From contig CAZEAC010000027.1 in the NCBI GenBank assembly GCA_964510065.1, positions 1-58,778 of the forward strand: a DNA stretch of 58,778 bases, in the 5' to 3' direction. The notes beneath the pieces are model-generated. The model did no database searches and was not told the DNA's origin. It was given only the letters and a program-made list of their open reading frames with translations. A program made the translations under genes and the position numbers. This document shows positions 33,130 through 41,460 of this stretch, piece by piece; positions within the stretch are counted from its first letter, which is position 1; the number at the start of each line of letters is the position of its first letter. Source of the DNA: CAZEAC01 sp964510065 (GTDB lineage Bacteria; Bdellovibrionota_C; UBA2361; CAIXSY01).

Positions 33130-34545
33130 GTGCCTTCGGTTAGTTCCCGCGAACGCTTGTGGATTGCGCTGAGTATCGCTCTTTTCGGCATACTCTTCTT
33201 CGGTACAGAGAATACTCCCGAGGCGTCCGCGCGTGAACGATCTAACTCTTCGCTTTTTGATGAGCTTCGGGTGTTTACTGACGTTCTTGCTATCGTCGAG
33301 CGAGATTACGTCAAACCAGTCGAAAACAAAGTGCTTGTCGAAGGCGCGATTAAGGGATTGCTGGCAACTCTCGATCCACATAGCGGTTATCTCGATCCCG
33401 ATTTCTACTCAGATCTTCAGGTGCAGACGAAAGGAGAATTCGGCGGTCTCGGTATTGAAATCACCATTAAGGATGGCTTGCTAGTTGTGGTCGCGCCGAT
33501 GGAAGACTCACCCGCTGAGAAAGCCGGTATTAAGGCCGGCGATGCGATAGTGAAAATAGAAGGTAAATACACTAAGGAATTTACCCTGGTCGATGCAGTA
33601 AAACGGATGCGTGGACCGAAGGGTTCGCCAATTCAGATCTCAGTGCAGCGAAAGGGAAATCGTGATCTGATAGATGTCACGGTCATTCGCGATAATATTC
33701 TGGTGCGAAGTGTAAAAAGTCGCTATCTGGGCAATGGATTCGGTTATGTACGCTTAAGCCAGTTTGTGGAAAAGACCGGCGACGATCTTAAGGCCGCACT
33801 GAAAAAGCTGCATAAGCAGTCGAGCGAAGGCGAGCTAAAGGGCGTCGTCCTCGATCTCCGCAACAACCCGGGAGGCTTGCTCACACAAGCTATTTCAGTA
33901 AGTGATCTCTTCTTGAGCGAAGGCGTTATTGTGTATACCGACGGCCGGGTCGAAAGCCAGAAGCAGAAATTTTTTGCGCATACGCGCGGCACTGAGCCTG
34001 ATTATCCTATTATTGTTATCGTGAATGGTGGCTCTGCTTCAGCCTCAGAAATTGTGGCAGGAGCGCTTAAGGACCATGGTCGCGCATTGATACTTGGCAC
34101 TCAAACTTTTGGCAAAGGTTCCGTGCAAACCATTACACCGCTTGAAAATGGTGGAGCGCTCACGTTGACCACCGCTCTTTACTACACCAAGAGCGGTCGT
34201 TCGCTACAGGCCCTCGGCGTTTCTCCGGATATTCTCATGGAAGCCAATGATCCTGGTACCACCACGCCAGACGCCGAGACGTCGCGCGAAGAGTCAGCGC
34301 CGCGTCAGTTCATTCGTGAGGGCGAGCTTCCGGGGGCTATTCCTAATCCTAATCAGGCTCCAAGCGAGCCAATGAAAAGGATAAATAAGACTCCTACGAT
34401 TGCTCCGGGACTTGAGGCGATTAACCCCGAAACCGAGGATCTTGCTACTTGGTTTTCAAAGGATCGACAGGTAGCACGTGCGGTTGAGCTTCTTAAGAGT
34501 TTCAATATCTTCGCCTCGAATAATAAGAAAAGGGTCGAAGGGTAG
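33130..34545 (+). CDS. ctpA: C-terminal processing protease CtpA (S41A family)
   Basis: 471 residues from the GTG at 33130 with GGAGG upstream. Residues 8-28 are an uncleaved signal anchor. Residues about 30-90 hold the leading helical part (YVKPVENKVLVEGAIKGLLATLDPHSGYLDP, typical of Ctp proteins). A PDZ domain lies at about 95-180 (GGLGIEITIKDGLLVVVAPMEDSPAEKAGIKAGDAIVKI). The protease core has LDLRNNPGGLLTQA, then catalytic Ser 304 in GGSASASEI and Lys 329 in FGKGSVQT; the 25-residue spacing is that of the family. The C-terminal 100 residues are a Pro/Glu-rich linker and a helix. It is a periplasmic serine protease, often found beside envC as here, and probably trims lipoproteins or hydrolase partners. 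Confidence 0.95.
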   Translation: MPSVSSRERLWIALSIALFGILFFGTENTPEASARERSNSSLFDELRVFTDVLAIVERDYVKPVENKVLVEGAIKGLLATLDPHSGYLDPDFYSDLQVQTKGEFGGLGIEITIKDGLLVVVAPMEDSPAEKAGIKAGDAIVKIEGKYTKEFTLVDAVKRMRGPKGSPIQISVQRKGNRDLIDVTVIRDNILVRSVKSRYLGNGFGYVRLSQFVEKTGDDLKAALKKLHKQSSEGELKGVVLDLRNNPGGLLTQAISVSDLFLSEGVIVYTDGRVESQKQKFFAHTRGTEPDYPIIVIVNGGSASASEIVAGALKDHGRALILGTQTFGKGSVQTITPLENGGALTLTTALYYTKSGRSLQALGVSPDILMEANDPGTTTPDAETSREESAPRQFIREGELPGAIPNPNQAPSEPMKRINKTPTIAPGLEAINPETEDLATWFSKDRQVARAVELLKSFNIFASNNKKRVEG

Positions 34546-34705
34546 CTTTCTCGGTGCGGGCACAAAATCGCGCGGGCTGTAATGGAATATAGCGCGAAAA
34601 ACATCTTCGTGTCTTTCGTCCAGAAGCGTTAAATTTTGTCGTAGTATAAGAAGCCGGAAGCAGTGCGGAGCACAGACGTTTTACCTGGCCTTGTGAATAG
34701 ATTCA

Positions 34706-34735
34706 TTGACATTTCAGCAGCATGGGCCCTACACT
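34706..34735 (+). promoter_or_regulatory. Strong sigma70-type promoter of dksA-ispE
   Basis: A perfect TTGACA (34706-34711), 18 bp, TACACT (34730-34735), giving a start near 34742 and a leader of about 38 nt that contains TTGAGGGA before the dksA ATG. Confidence 0.65.
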
Positions 34736-34779
34736 AGGTGGTTTAAGTTAAATAGCTATTGAATTGAGGGACCGCGACA

Positions 34780-35202
34780 ATGAACAAGAAGCAGCTTGAG
34801 CAGTTTCGAAAACTCCTTGATGAAGAAAAGAAGAAAATTCTTCGTCATCTTGAGTCGTTGAGTAATTCGTCGGTGGAGGATCTTGATTCGAGCAGTGGTG
34901 ATTCGGTCGATATTGCCTCGCTTGAAATCAACCAATCTAATCTTCAGAAAATCGGCAAGCGTGAGACGTACTTGCTGAAAAAGATCGACATCGCGCTTAA
35001 GAAAATTGATGATGGGACCTATGGTGAATGCGAGATGTGCGGAGAGCAGATCGCTGTCGCACGTTTGATGGCGCGTCCTGTTGCTCAACTGTGTATTGAT
35101 TGTAAGACAGAGCAAGAGAATCAAGAGAAGAAATTCTCAACTCGGCAAGATACAGAGGAAGAGGGCGAAGACGGTCTGTTCGAAGAGGGTGAGGATATTT
35201 GA
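34780..35202 (+). CDS. dksA: DksA/TraR family zinc-finger transcription factor
   Basis: 140 residues. Residues 1-90 form a long helical hairpin (coiled coil) with a central DSSSGDSVDIAS turn, where DksA has its tip Asp residues. A four-Cys zinc finger follows: CEMCGEQI ... LCIDCK (C-x2-C-x17-C-x2-C), preceded by GTYGECE, which is the TraR/DksA signature. The C-terminus is a long acidic tail (EEEGEDGLFEEGEDI). It should bind in the secondary channel of RNA polymerase and, with ppGpp, control rRNA and amino acid genes. The ispE start overlaps the stop codon. Confidence 0.88.
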   Translation: MNKKQLEQFRKLLDEEKKKILRHLESLSNSSVEDLDSSSGDSVDIASLEINQSNLQKIGKRETYLLKKIDIALKKIDDGTYGECEMCGEQIAVARLMARPVAQLCIDCKTEQENQEKKFSTRQDTEEEGEDGLFEEGEDI

Positions 35203-36266
35203 GCTCCGAAGAAAAGAGCAGCGTTACTTTGCCGAGTGCTCTTTCGCGTAGCGATGTTGGCACTCTGGTTGGGCGTGAATTCGCGCTCGCTGCTCCTGCA
35301 AAGTTGAACCTACGAATAAAAATTGAAGGTCGGCGTGATGACGGCTTCCACCTTTTGAGCATGTTCAACGTGCTCACTTCGTTGAGCGACGCGCTGAGAA
35401 TTGTCTTTCGAAGCGAAACTGGGGTTGCAATTCAAGGCGTCGAGGGTGAGCTTGCACAGCCTGAGCACAATCTTGCCTCACGCGCGGTTGAGCTGTTTTT
35501 GAGAAGTTTTGAGATTCCCCTCGGTGCGACCATAAACCTTGATAAGCGCATTCCAGTAGGCGCAGGGTTTGGCGGCGGGAGTAGTGATGCCGGCGTAATA
35601 TTGAGGTTCCTGGGCGAACTTTTTAGAGGGGTTGTCGATGAGCGTGGACCTGCGAACTCGGACAAACTTCTCGCGCAGCTTGCCGTCGATCTTGGAAGTG
35701 ACGTGCCATTTTTTTACCATGGCAGATTTGCAAGGGTTACCGGAATTGGCGAGAGAGTCGAGCGTTATGATGCACGCTTTATCACGCAGCAGCGGGCGCT
35801 CTTAGTGGTGCCTACGAGTTCAATTTCGACGACAGAGTTTTATCGCGTGGTTCGGGAGAAACTCCCCGAAGTGAGGGCAAGCAGAGATCTCAAGGGCGAA
35901 CAGTTCGGCGAGACGTTACGTTTGAATACCGCGGTTGAAGGATATGAGCCATTTCCGAGTAGAACCATTCGCGCATCACTTTGGCGTCATCTGTTGAGTG
36001 TTGTTGAAAACGATTTCGAACCATTTATATTAACTATGGCTCCCGAACTAAAGCCGCTTGTTGAATCATTGCGGGCTGTTCCAGATTCAGTCGTCTCGTT
36101 TACCGGCTCGGGCTCGGCACTTTTTGTCTTAGGAAAGGGACTTGATGGGTTTTCTAAGGTAAAAGAGCAGGTGACTGCTGTCTTGCAGGAAAGCGGCTGT
36201 CGCGTAGAGGACGTTGCACTGCTTGATCGGGCGCCTTTAACGCAGCCTGTAGCCTCCGAGCAATGA
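35199..36266 (+). CDS. ispE: 4-diphosphocytidyl-2-C-methyl-D-erythritol kinase
   Basis: 355 residues from the TTG at 35199 (overlapping the dksA TGA), preceded by GAGGGTGAGG. It phosphorylates CDP-ME in the MEP isoprenoid pathway. GHMP-kinase features: the start APAKLNLRIKIEGRRDDGFHLL, the glycine-rich P-loop GAGFGGGSSDAGVIL (about residue 122), LGSDVPFF, and the C-terminal SFTGSGSALFVL. The N-terminal 30 residues before APAKLN are an extension not usual in the family, so the true start could be an internal one. Together with ispH at 51-52 kb this shows use of the MEP pathway. Repeat copy 3 begins two bases after the stop. Confidence 0.94.
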   Translation: MSSEEKSSVTLPSALSRSDVGTLVGREFALAAPAKLNLRIKIEGRRDDGFHLLSMFNVLTSLSDALRIVFRSETGVAIQGVEGELAQPEHNLASRAVELFLRSFEIPLGATINLDKRIPVGAGFGGGSSDAGVILRFLGELFRGVVDERGPANSDKLLAQLAVDLGSDVPFFYHGRFARVTGIGERVERYDARFITQQRALLVVPTSSISTTEFYRVVREKLPEVRASRDLKGEQFGETLRLNTAVEGYEPFPSRTIRASLWRHLLSVVENDFEPFILTMAPELKPLVESLRAVPDSVVSFTGSGSALFVLGKGLDGFSKVKEQVTAVLQESGCRVEDVALLDRAPLTQPVASEQ

Positions 36267-36267
36267 A

Positions 36268-36392
36268 GTATGGGTAGCTTTCCGCTACCCTGAGCTCTCT
36301 GTGTCTCTGTGGTTTAAATACTGTAAAGACCACAGAGACACACAGCGGTCACAGGGGAAAGGAAGGAATACCCGGGGTTCATGAGTATATAC
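36268..36392. repeat. CACAGAG palindromic MITE-like repeat, copy 3
   Basis: Central arms CTCTCTGTGTCTCTGTGGTTT (from about 36294) and GACCACAGAGACACACAGCG pair around AAATACTGTAAA. The right outer end AATACCCGGGGTTCATGAG...ATATAC (to 36392) is well conserved; the left outer end is poor and meets the ispE stop codon. It separates ispE from the tRNA-Gln/prs unit. Confidence 0.8.
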
Positions 36393-36420
36393 GAGTGAAA
36401 GCTCTATCTCACTGAGCAGA

Positions 36421-36449
36421 TTGATTTTTTCTCTAACTACCGGTATTGC
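36421..36449 (+). promoter_or_regulatory. Candidate promoter of tRNA-Gln and prs
   Basis: TTGATT (36421-36426), 17 bp, TATTGC (36444-36449), 36 bases before the 5' end of the tRNA. The -10 is weak. Confidence 0.3.
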
Positions 36450-36484
36450 TTAACACGACACAATCAGGGGAAATGTGTACTTGT

Positions 36485-36559
36485 TGGCCGGTAGCCAAGT
36501 GGTAAGGCACCGGACTTTGACTCCGGTATGCGTAGGTTCGAATCCTACCCGGCCAGCCA
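36485..36559 (+). tRNA. tRNA-Gln (anticodon TTG)
   Basis: 75 nt including an encoded CCA end. The acceptor stem TGGCCGG pairs with CCGGCCA, the anticodon arm CCGGA-CTTTGAC-TCCGG gives anticodon TTG, and the T arm contains GTAGG-TTCGAAT-CCTAC. It lies 25 bases before prs and may share its transcript. Confidence 0.96.
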
Positions 36560-36584
36560 ATAAATGTGTAGGTAAGGAGTACTC

Positions 36585-37541
36585 GTGGCACGAGAGATCA
36601 AACGGCAGCTAGTAGTACTATCAGGAAGATCGAATCCACATTTCACGCAGTCTGTTTGCGAAGATCTCGCAATCGAGCTTGGCCGACTCGAGGTGGTGCG
36701 CTTCAGCGACGGCGAACTTTCCGTTGAGATTGGCGACAATGTACGCGGTCGCGATGTCTTCGTGGTACAAAGCACAAGCAATCCCGGAAACGATCATTTG
36801 ATGGAGCTCTTGATTGTTATCGATGCTTTGCGCCGCGCTTCTGCATATCGAATCACAGCGGTCTTGCCTTATTTCGGCTATGCTCGACAGGATCGCAAAC
36901 TCAAGCCTCGTGTGCCGATTACTGCAAAGCTTGTTGCTGATCTGATCACCACTGCTGGCGCAAATCGCGTATTAACAATGGATCTGCATGCCGGGCAGAT
37001 AATGGGGTTCTTTAATATCCCCGTGGATAATTTGAACGCACTGCCGGTTCTATTTCCGTATGTAAAAAAGAAATACGCCAAAGAAAATCCTGTGCTTGTG
37101 TCTCCGGATGTGGGCGGTGTAGAGCGCGCGCGGCAGTTCGCCACTCGTATGGATAATCTTGATATTGCGATTATTTATAAACGTCGTTCGGGACCAAATC
37201 AGGTCGCCGAAATGAAGATCGTCGGTGAAGTGAGTGGAAAGACCTGTTTGATTGTCGATGATATGGTTGATACAGGCGGAACGTTGGTCAAGGCTGCGGA
37301 ATCGCTCCTCGCTGAAGGAGCGAAGAAAGTTGTCGCGTGCGGCGTGCACCCAGTATTGTCCTCAAATGCGCTTGAACGGATAGAGAATTCGCCAATCTCA
37401 GAAATTATAGTCACCGATACAATTTCAATCCCCAAAGCATCGACTTCGAGCAAACTTACAGTTCTTTCTGTTGCACCGATTTTTTCGGAAGCGATTAAGA
37501 GAATACATTCTGAAGACTCAGTGAGCAGTTTGTTTACCTAG
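36585..37541 (+). CDS. prs: Ribose-phosphate pyrophosphokinase
   Basis: 318 residues from the GTG at 36585 with AAGGAG just upstream. It makes PRPP from ribose 5-phosphate and ATP, the precursor of purines, histidine (hisG below) and NAD (nadC above). Motifs: LVVLSGRSNPHF, FSDGELSVEIGDNVRGRDVFVVQS, the ATP loop YFGYARQDRKLKPRVPI, LDLHAGQIMGFF in the form MDLHAGQIMGFFN, the catalytic flexible loop KRRSGPN, and the PRPP-binding CLIVDDMVDTGGTL. Length and all binding residues are normal. Repeat copy 4 starts right after its stop codon. Confidence 0.97.
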   Translation: MAREIKRQLVVLSGRSNPHFTQSVCEDLAIELGRLEVVRFSDGELSVEIGDNVRGRDVFVVQSTSNPGNDHLMELLIVIDALRRASAYRITAVLPYFGYARQDRKLKPRVPITAKLVADLITTAGANRVLTMDLHAGQIMGFFNIPVDNLNALPVLFPYVKKKYAKENPVLVSPDVGGVERARQFATRMDNLDIAIIYKRRSGPNQVAEMKIVGEVSGKTCLIVDDMVDTGGTLVKAAESLLAEGAKKVVACGVHPVLSSNALERIENSPISEIIVTDTISIPKASTSSKLTVLSVAPIFSEAIKRIHSEDSVSSLFT

Positions 37542-37669
37542 TCTGAGTAGCTTTTCCCCCTCTGTGAACTCTGTGACCTCTGTGTCTCTGTCGTTTGAAT
37601 ACTTAAAAACCACAGAGACACTGAGGCGCAGAGTTAGGGAAAGGATACCTGGGTTTAATGGGTAGGTAC
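37542..37669. repeat. CACAGAG palindromic MITE-like repeat, copy 4
   Basis: It starts on the base after the prs stop. Arms TCTGTGACCTCTGTGTCTC and GACACTGAGGCGCAGAG pair with some mismatches around TCGTTTGAATACTTAAAAAC. The left arm has an extra CTCTGTGAA unit. The right outer end GATACCTGGGTTTAATG...GGTAC (to 37669) matches the family. It separates prs from rplY. Confidence 0.82.
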
Positions 37670-37851
37670 TTGCCCTCTCTAATCACCTGAAACCAATAGA
37701 TAAAGATACCTGCGTCAGCCAGCTTTACCTAATTCGGCATTTGTGATTAAGTAAGCGCTCTTATTTAAGAATCTGGTATTTTTGCCGGTATTTTTGTGGG
37801 GGCGTTTGGCCCTCTTGTAGTTTTGTGTGATCGAAATGAGGAAGGTGCATA

Positions 37852-38601
37852 GTGGAAGGCACAGCTTTACCAACTAATTCGAAGATTCAGTTTGTTATCC
37901 CCGTCGAGCTTCGGCAGACCAAAGGGAGCAGTCCGGCCCGTATTTTACGTCGTGAGGGAAAGATTCCCTCGGTGGTGTATGAGAAGGGCGAGCCTGCGTT
38001 GAATGTGAGCATCCCGGAGCGAGAATTCGTTAAGGTTGCAAGCGCGGCGCGCACCTCGCAGCTCTTTGTGTTGAAGAGCAGTGATAAGCGCCTCGATGGC
38101 CGCTCTGCGCTGGTCAAAGAAGTTCAGCGAGAGTACGTCCATAACAGGGTCTTGCATATCGATATTCAGACAGTACGCGACGATGAGGAGATCTCGGTAG
38201 AGATTCCGACAAAAATTGTTGGCGAGGCACCTGGCGTGAAGATTGACGGCGGTGTTTTAACTGTCGTTGCACACGAGATTATGGTGCGTTGCTTGCCGAA
38301 AAATATTCCGAGCGAGGTTCATGTTGATGTTTCCGAGCTAAAACTTGGGGATAGTATTCACGCAAGAGCCTTGAAGCTTCCGGCGAACGTAAAGCTCGCC
38401 GGTAATCCGGATGAGACTCTGGTCAGCGTTGTTGCCGTGCGCAATATCGTTGAGGAAGAGGCTGCCGCAACGACTACGGCTGAAGGTACTGCCGCGGCTG
38501 GTGAAGCAGGGGCTGCGCCTGGCGCTGCACCTGCAGCCGGCGCTGCGCCGGCTGCTGCTACGGCGGCAGGCGACGCGAAGAAGGCTGAGGCGAAGAAGTA
38601 A
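37852..38601 (+). CDS. rplY: 50S ribosomal protein L25 (general stress protein Ctc type) with Ala-rich tail
   Basis: 249 residues from the GTG at 37852 with GAGGAAGG upstream. The N-terminal 100 residues are the L25 domain that binds 5S rRNA (VELRQTKGSSPARILRREGKIPSVVYEKGEPALNVSIPE), and about 105-195 is the TL5/Ctc C-terminal beta domain (VEIPTKIVGEAPGVKIDGGVLTVVAHEIMVRCLP). The last 45 residues are a low-complexity tail of Ala, Gly and Pro ending in KKAEAKK. Such tails occur in Ctc proteins but here it is long. The gene begins the block rplY-pth-rpsF-rplI; pth follows after 17 bases. Confidence 0.95.
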   Translation: MEGTALPTNSKIQFVIPVELRQTKGSSPARILRREGKIPSVVYEKGEPALNVSIPEREFVKVASAARTSQLFVLKSSDKRLDGRSALVKEVQREYVHNRVLHIDIQTVRDDEEISVEIPTKIVGEAPGVKIDGGVLTVVAHEIMVRCLPKNIPSEVHVDVSELKLGDSIHARALKLPANVKLAGNPDETLVSVVAVRNIVEEEAAATTTAEGTAAAGEAGAAPGAAPAAGAAPAAATAAGDAKKAEAKK

Positions 38602-38618
38602 CGCGTCTTTGGTGGCTC

Positions 38619-39227
38619 GTGGATATCGAGATTATCGCAGGTCTTGGTAATCCGGGTCGAAAGTACGAAGCGACGCGACACAATCTTGGTTTTCGAGTGG
38701 TAGAGTCGTTATTCGATTCTGCCGGCTGTAGCGGATTGGCGGAGTGGAAGACTTCGGATGATCTGCAGGTGGCCGAAGTAGCGATAGCGGGAGAGAGGCG
38801 CTTCTTGCTTAAGCCGCAGAGCTTTATGAACCGAAGTGGTGAGCCTTTGGCGAGTTTTTTACGCTACAGGAATATCGCGGTGCACAAGCTGGTGGTGGTA
38901 CATGACGAGCTTGATCTTCCCCTTGGCGCTTTGCGTATAAAGCGAGGCGGTGGGGATGGCGGACACAACGGAATTCGTTCTGTCACGCAGCAGCTCGGTA
39001 CTAATGACTTTGTTCGTGTTCGGCTCGGTATCGGAAGACCTGTGCCGATGGGTGCTCAGGGACAGGGGCCGGCGCCTGAAGTCAGCGATTGGGTTTTAGG
39101 AAAGTTTAGCGGCGAAGAGAGTACTATCGCTGACAAGCTGGTGGAGCGGGGCGCCGTTGCAGTTGAGGAGCTTCTTCGAGGCTCGCTTGAGTCTGCGCAG
39201 CGACTTTATAACACTGGGTCTTTATAG
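38619..39227 (+). CDS. pth: Peptidyl-tRNA hydrolase
   Basis: 202 residues from the GTG at 38619. It recycles peptidyl-tRNA released from stalled ribosomes. Family motifs: GLGNPGRKYEATRHNLGFRVV with the catalytic His, LKPQSFMNRSGEP (the MN motif), VVVHDELDLPLGALRIKRGGGDGGHNGIRS with the catalytic Asp, and the helix around DFVRVRLGIGRP. Length is slightly above the usual 190 because of an insert (PMGAQGQGPAPEVSD) before VLGKF. The order rplY-pth is classical. Confidence 0.96.
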   Translation: MDIEIIAGLGNPGRKYEATRHNLGFRVVESLFDSAGCSGLAEWKTSDDLQVAEVAIAGERRFLLKPQSFMNRSGEPLASFLRYRNIAVHKLVVVHDELDLPLGALRIKRGGGDGGHNGIRSVTQQLGTNDFVRVRLGIGRPVPMGAQGQGPAPEVSDWVLGKFSGEESTIADKLVERGAVAVEELLRGSLESAQRLYNTGSL

Positions 39228-39260
39228 TACGCGCATGTATTTTAAACGGAGTGGAAAACT

Positions 39261-39641
39261 ATGGCACGAAAGTATGAAACGATAGTGGTGTTCAGCCCGG
39301 ATCTTGATGAAGGAAAGGTCAAGGATGAGTCCAAAAAGATTGAGGCGCTTCTTGGCAGTCTCGGCGGTTCCAATATCGTAATTGATTCTTGGGGCAAGAA
39401 GACAATTGCCTATCATGTTGGGAAACATAAATTTGGCAATTATGTGTGCTTCAAATATGAAAGTGAGAAGGGCGATATTATTACTACCGTCACGAATACG
39501 CTACGCATCACCGATCTTGTTATCAAGTTTCAAAATCACCGCATCGCTGATAAGACCAGAAAGTTTAAGGGCAATCCGCGGCGCGTTGGAACGTATGATA
39601 GCTCGGATGATCTGGGTGATATGGGTGAAGTCGACTACTGA
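39261..39641 (+). CDS. rpsF: 30S ribosomal protein S6
   Basis: 126 residues. The protein starts RKYETIVVFSPDLDEGKVKDESKKIEALL, contains SWGKKTIAYHVGKHKFGNYVCFKY (the S6 RNA-binding strand region, usually with K/R-x-L-A-Y) and LRITDLVIKFQNHRI; an acidic C-terminal tail (SSDDLGDMGEVDY) follows as in many S6 proteins. S6 binds S18 and 16S rRNA in the platform. The next gene is rplI after 18 bases; no rpsR lies between them, which is unusual. Confidence 0.95.
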   Translation: MARKYETIVVFSPDLDEGKVKDESKKIEALLGSLGGSNIVIDSWGKKTIAYHVGKHKFGNYVCFKYESEKGDIITTVTNTLRITDLVIKFQNHRIADKTRKFKGNPRRVGTYDSSDDLGDMGEVDY

Positions 39642-39659
39642 TTTTTTAAGGCGTTATTT

Positions 39660-40319
39660 ATGGAAATTATATTAAAAGAGAACTATCCAAGCTTGGGATA
39701 TGTCGGCGATATCGTAAAAGTAAAAGACGGCTACGCCCGGAACTTCTTAATTCCACGTGGCATCGGTGTCGAGGCAAGCAGTCGAAACGAGCGTCTTTTC
39801 AAGCACAAAATGGCGGGAATTAATGCTCGACGGATTAAGCTTCGAGCAGAAGCCGAGACACTCGCCAAGAAACTTGACGGATTAATCTTGGAGTTCACCC
39901 TTCGCGCGGGCGATGGCGGGAGATTGTTCGGTTCTATCGGTGCCCGTGATATTGAAGCGGCGCTTAAGGAGAAAGAGCTTCAAATTGAAAGGGCGCAGAT
40001 TAAGCTTGTTGATACCTTGAAGAAAGCCGGCGAGTACAAAGTTTCGTTAAAGCTGCACGCCGAAGTCCAGGCCCCTATTACCGTACGGATAGTTGCGGAT
40101 CTGCCGGCGAAAAAGGCGGATGAAGAAGGCAAAGATAAGAAGCGTGGTCGTGGCCGTGGCAAGAAAGCGGATGCGGTTGACGGGGAGGAGTCACAGGGTG
40201 AATTGCCAGCTGAGCAGAGCGAAGTAATGGCTGCCGATGGCGCCGAAGCTGAGAAGCCGAAGGCAAAGCGTAGCTCCAAGAAGAAAGCCGCGAAGGACGA
40301 GGCAGACTCTCAAGAGTAG
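39660..40319 (+). CDS. rplI: 50S ribosomal protein L9 with long charged C-terminal tail
   Basis: 219 residues; the usual length is about 150. Residues 1-50 match the N-terminal L9 domain (MEIILKENYPSLGYVGDIVKVKDGYARNFLIPRGIG, with the conserved G-x-V-V-x-V-K-x-G-Y-A-R-N motif). A connecting helix follows, then the C-terminal domain (LFGSIGARDIEAALKEK ... SLKLHAEVQAPITVRIVA) to about residue 150. The last 70 residues are a low-complexity tail of Lys, Arg, Glu and Ala (KDKKRGRGRGKK ... KAKRSSKKKAAK). The added tail may strengthen rRNA contacts. It ends the rplY-pth-rpsF-rplI block. Confidence 0.95.
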   Translation: MEIILKENYPSLGYVGDIVKVKDGYARNFLIPRGIGVEASSRNERLFKHKMAGINARRIKLRAEAETLAKKLDGLILEFTLRAGDGGRLFGSIGARDIEAALKEKELQIERAQIKLVDTLKKAGEYKVSLKLHAEVQAPITVRIVADLPAKKADEEGKDKKRGRGRGKKADAVDGEESQGELPAEQSEVMAADGAEAEKPKAKRSSKKKAAKDEADSQE

Positions 40320-40518
40320 CCGCTTTCTGCGTGGGCGGACGCTAATTGCGAATCACTGGAACCCATTCCAGACCAAGACCCTTTCAGGGGAGCTTTGGCG
40401 CAGTGAGCGTTAATACCGTTCACGAGTTCAGCTGTCTTCGATCCCCGGGTGACCTCGGCTGCATGTAGCGATAAGCAAGATGTACCTATAATGCTTCAGT
40501 CATGAACTATTTTACCCC

Positions 40519-41373
40519 GTGAATGGTTACCAAATGCGAGGAAAGGGGCTATTTCTCCCGATAGCGTTTCTGGTAGCGTTTAGCCTACCGGTGCTATTGC
40601 TTGCATTGTATGGCCGGATCGGTGCCGGCACATTAGATGCCCAACAAGATATCTTTCCTCAGGCGCTCAGTGTCAGTGAGGATGGGGTGTATGTGCGTGT
40701 CGCCGAGTCAGCGCTTCTTGACCCCGTTGAGGATAAAGACATGCTCTTTTTTCTCTGGTTCAAGCTTAAACGGCTTCCTGAAGCCGGCCAGAAGATGACA
40801 CTGTTAAACAAGATTGACGATGGCCATCGAGTAAAGCCTGGATACGCCATTGTTATTTCTGGCGAGAAGGGCGGCGCACGATTTCAAGTGTATTGGAAAA
40901 ATGGCTCGGGGCGCGGAGGTTGGTTTAGTTTTTCGGACACTCCGCTTCGAATTGGCGTGTGGACCATGGTAGCGGTTAGTTTCAGTGGTGGCCGCTTTCT
41001 CGGGGTCCATACTGCGACCCGTGAAGCTGAAAGGCTTTCTGAGCAGCTTGCGGGCGGGCACGATCTGGGCGAGATCATCACCGCTAGTTCAAAGGCTGAC
41101 TTAGTTATTGGTGCGCCGCGAGGAAATCAATTTCGCGGAGCACTCGGACCGTTCGGTCTTTTTATTGGCAAGAAGCTTTCGGACAGGTTTAAGGAAATTC
41201 TGAAGGCGCTTGCTCGTTCGCCGCTTAGCATGCCTCCACTTCATGCCGATAACCAAGCACGATTGTTCGTGCTTGATAGCGCGACGGATCAAAGCGGAAA
41301 TAATCTGACGATTGAGGTGCAAAATGGTGCACGTCAGAAGCGCGAACGGCGTGGCTTTGACAGCAGCAAATAA
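40519..41373 (+). CDS. Membrane-anchored LamG-like (concanavalin A-like) protein
   Basis: 284 residues from the GTG at 40519; an ATG at 40534 gives the same protein minus five residues. A single N-terminal signal anchor (LFLPIAFLVAFSLPVLLLALYG) is followed by a beta-rich domain. The pattern FFLWFKLKRLPEAG...LLNK, GYAIVISGEKGGARFQVYW, RIGVWTMVAVSFSGGRFLGVHT, ADLVIGAPRGNQFRGALGPFGLF is the strand order of LamG / laminin G-like jelly rolls, where the W-T-x-V-x-V and F-x-G-x-I-x-x-V-x-I-x elements are typical. It is probably a periplasmic or cell-surface carbohydrate- or protein-binding protein. The -35 of the his promoter lies within its last codons. Confidence 0.6.
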   Translation: MNGYQMRGKGLFLPIAFLVAFSLPVLLLALYGRIGAGTLDAQQDIFPQALSVSEDGVYVRVAESALLDPVEDKDMLFFLWFKLKRLPEAGQKMTLLNKIDDGHRVKPGYAIVISGEKGGARFQVYWKNGSGRGGWFSFSDTPLRIGVWTMVAVSFSGGRFLGVHTATREAERLSEQLAGGHDLGEIITASSKADLVIGAPRGNQFRGALGPFGLFIGKKLSDRFKEILKALARSPLSMPPLHADNQARLFVLDSATDQSGNNLTIEVQNGARQKRERRGFDSSK

Positions 41374-41385
41374 TTTTGCTATAGT
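41357..41385 (+). promoter_or_regulatory. Near-consensus sigma70-type promoter of the his operon
   Basis: TTGACA (41357-41362), exactly 17 bp, TATAGT (41380-41385). This is the best promoter match in the window. Transcription should begin at about 41391-41393, one to three bases before the ATG of the leader peptide. The -35 overlaps the end of the LamG-like gene. Confidence 0.75.
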
Positions 41386-41393
41386 CTGAGCAA

Positions 41394-41444
41394 ATGTTCG
41401 GAAAATTCTTCCACCATTCCACTTTTTCAGTTCACGCGCGCTAG
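41394..41444 (+). CDS. hisL: Candidate his operon leader peptide, 16 residues with three His
   Basis: The frame reads MFGKFFHHSTFSVHAR and stop. It holds three His in 16 residues, two adjacent (codons at 41412-41417 and 41433-41435), and three Phe pairs or singles. It begins right at the predicted transcription start, so it would be translated from a leaderless or nearly leaderless end. It is followed by a perfect palindrome CGCGCTAGCGCG (41437-41448) spanning its stop and by the hairpin CGCCC-TTC-GGGCG (41461-41473), then a T-run at about 41491. This is the arrangement of a His attenuator, in which ribosomes stall at His codons, but the terminator hairpin is not classical, so regulation by attenuation is inferred. 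Confidence 0.5.
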   Translation: MFGKFFHHSTFSVHAR

Positions 41445-41460
41445 CGCGGCAATAATTCTG

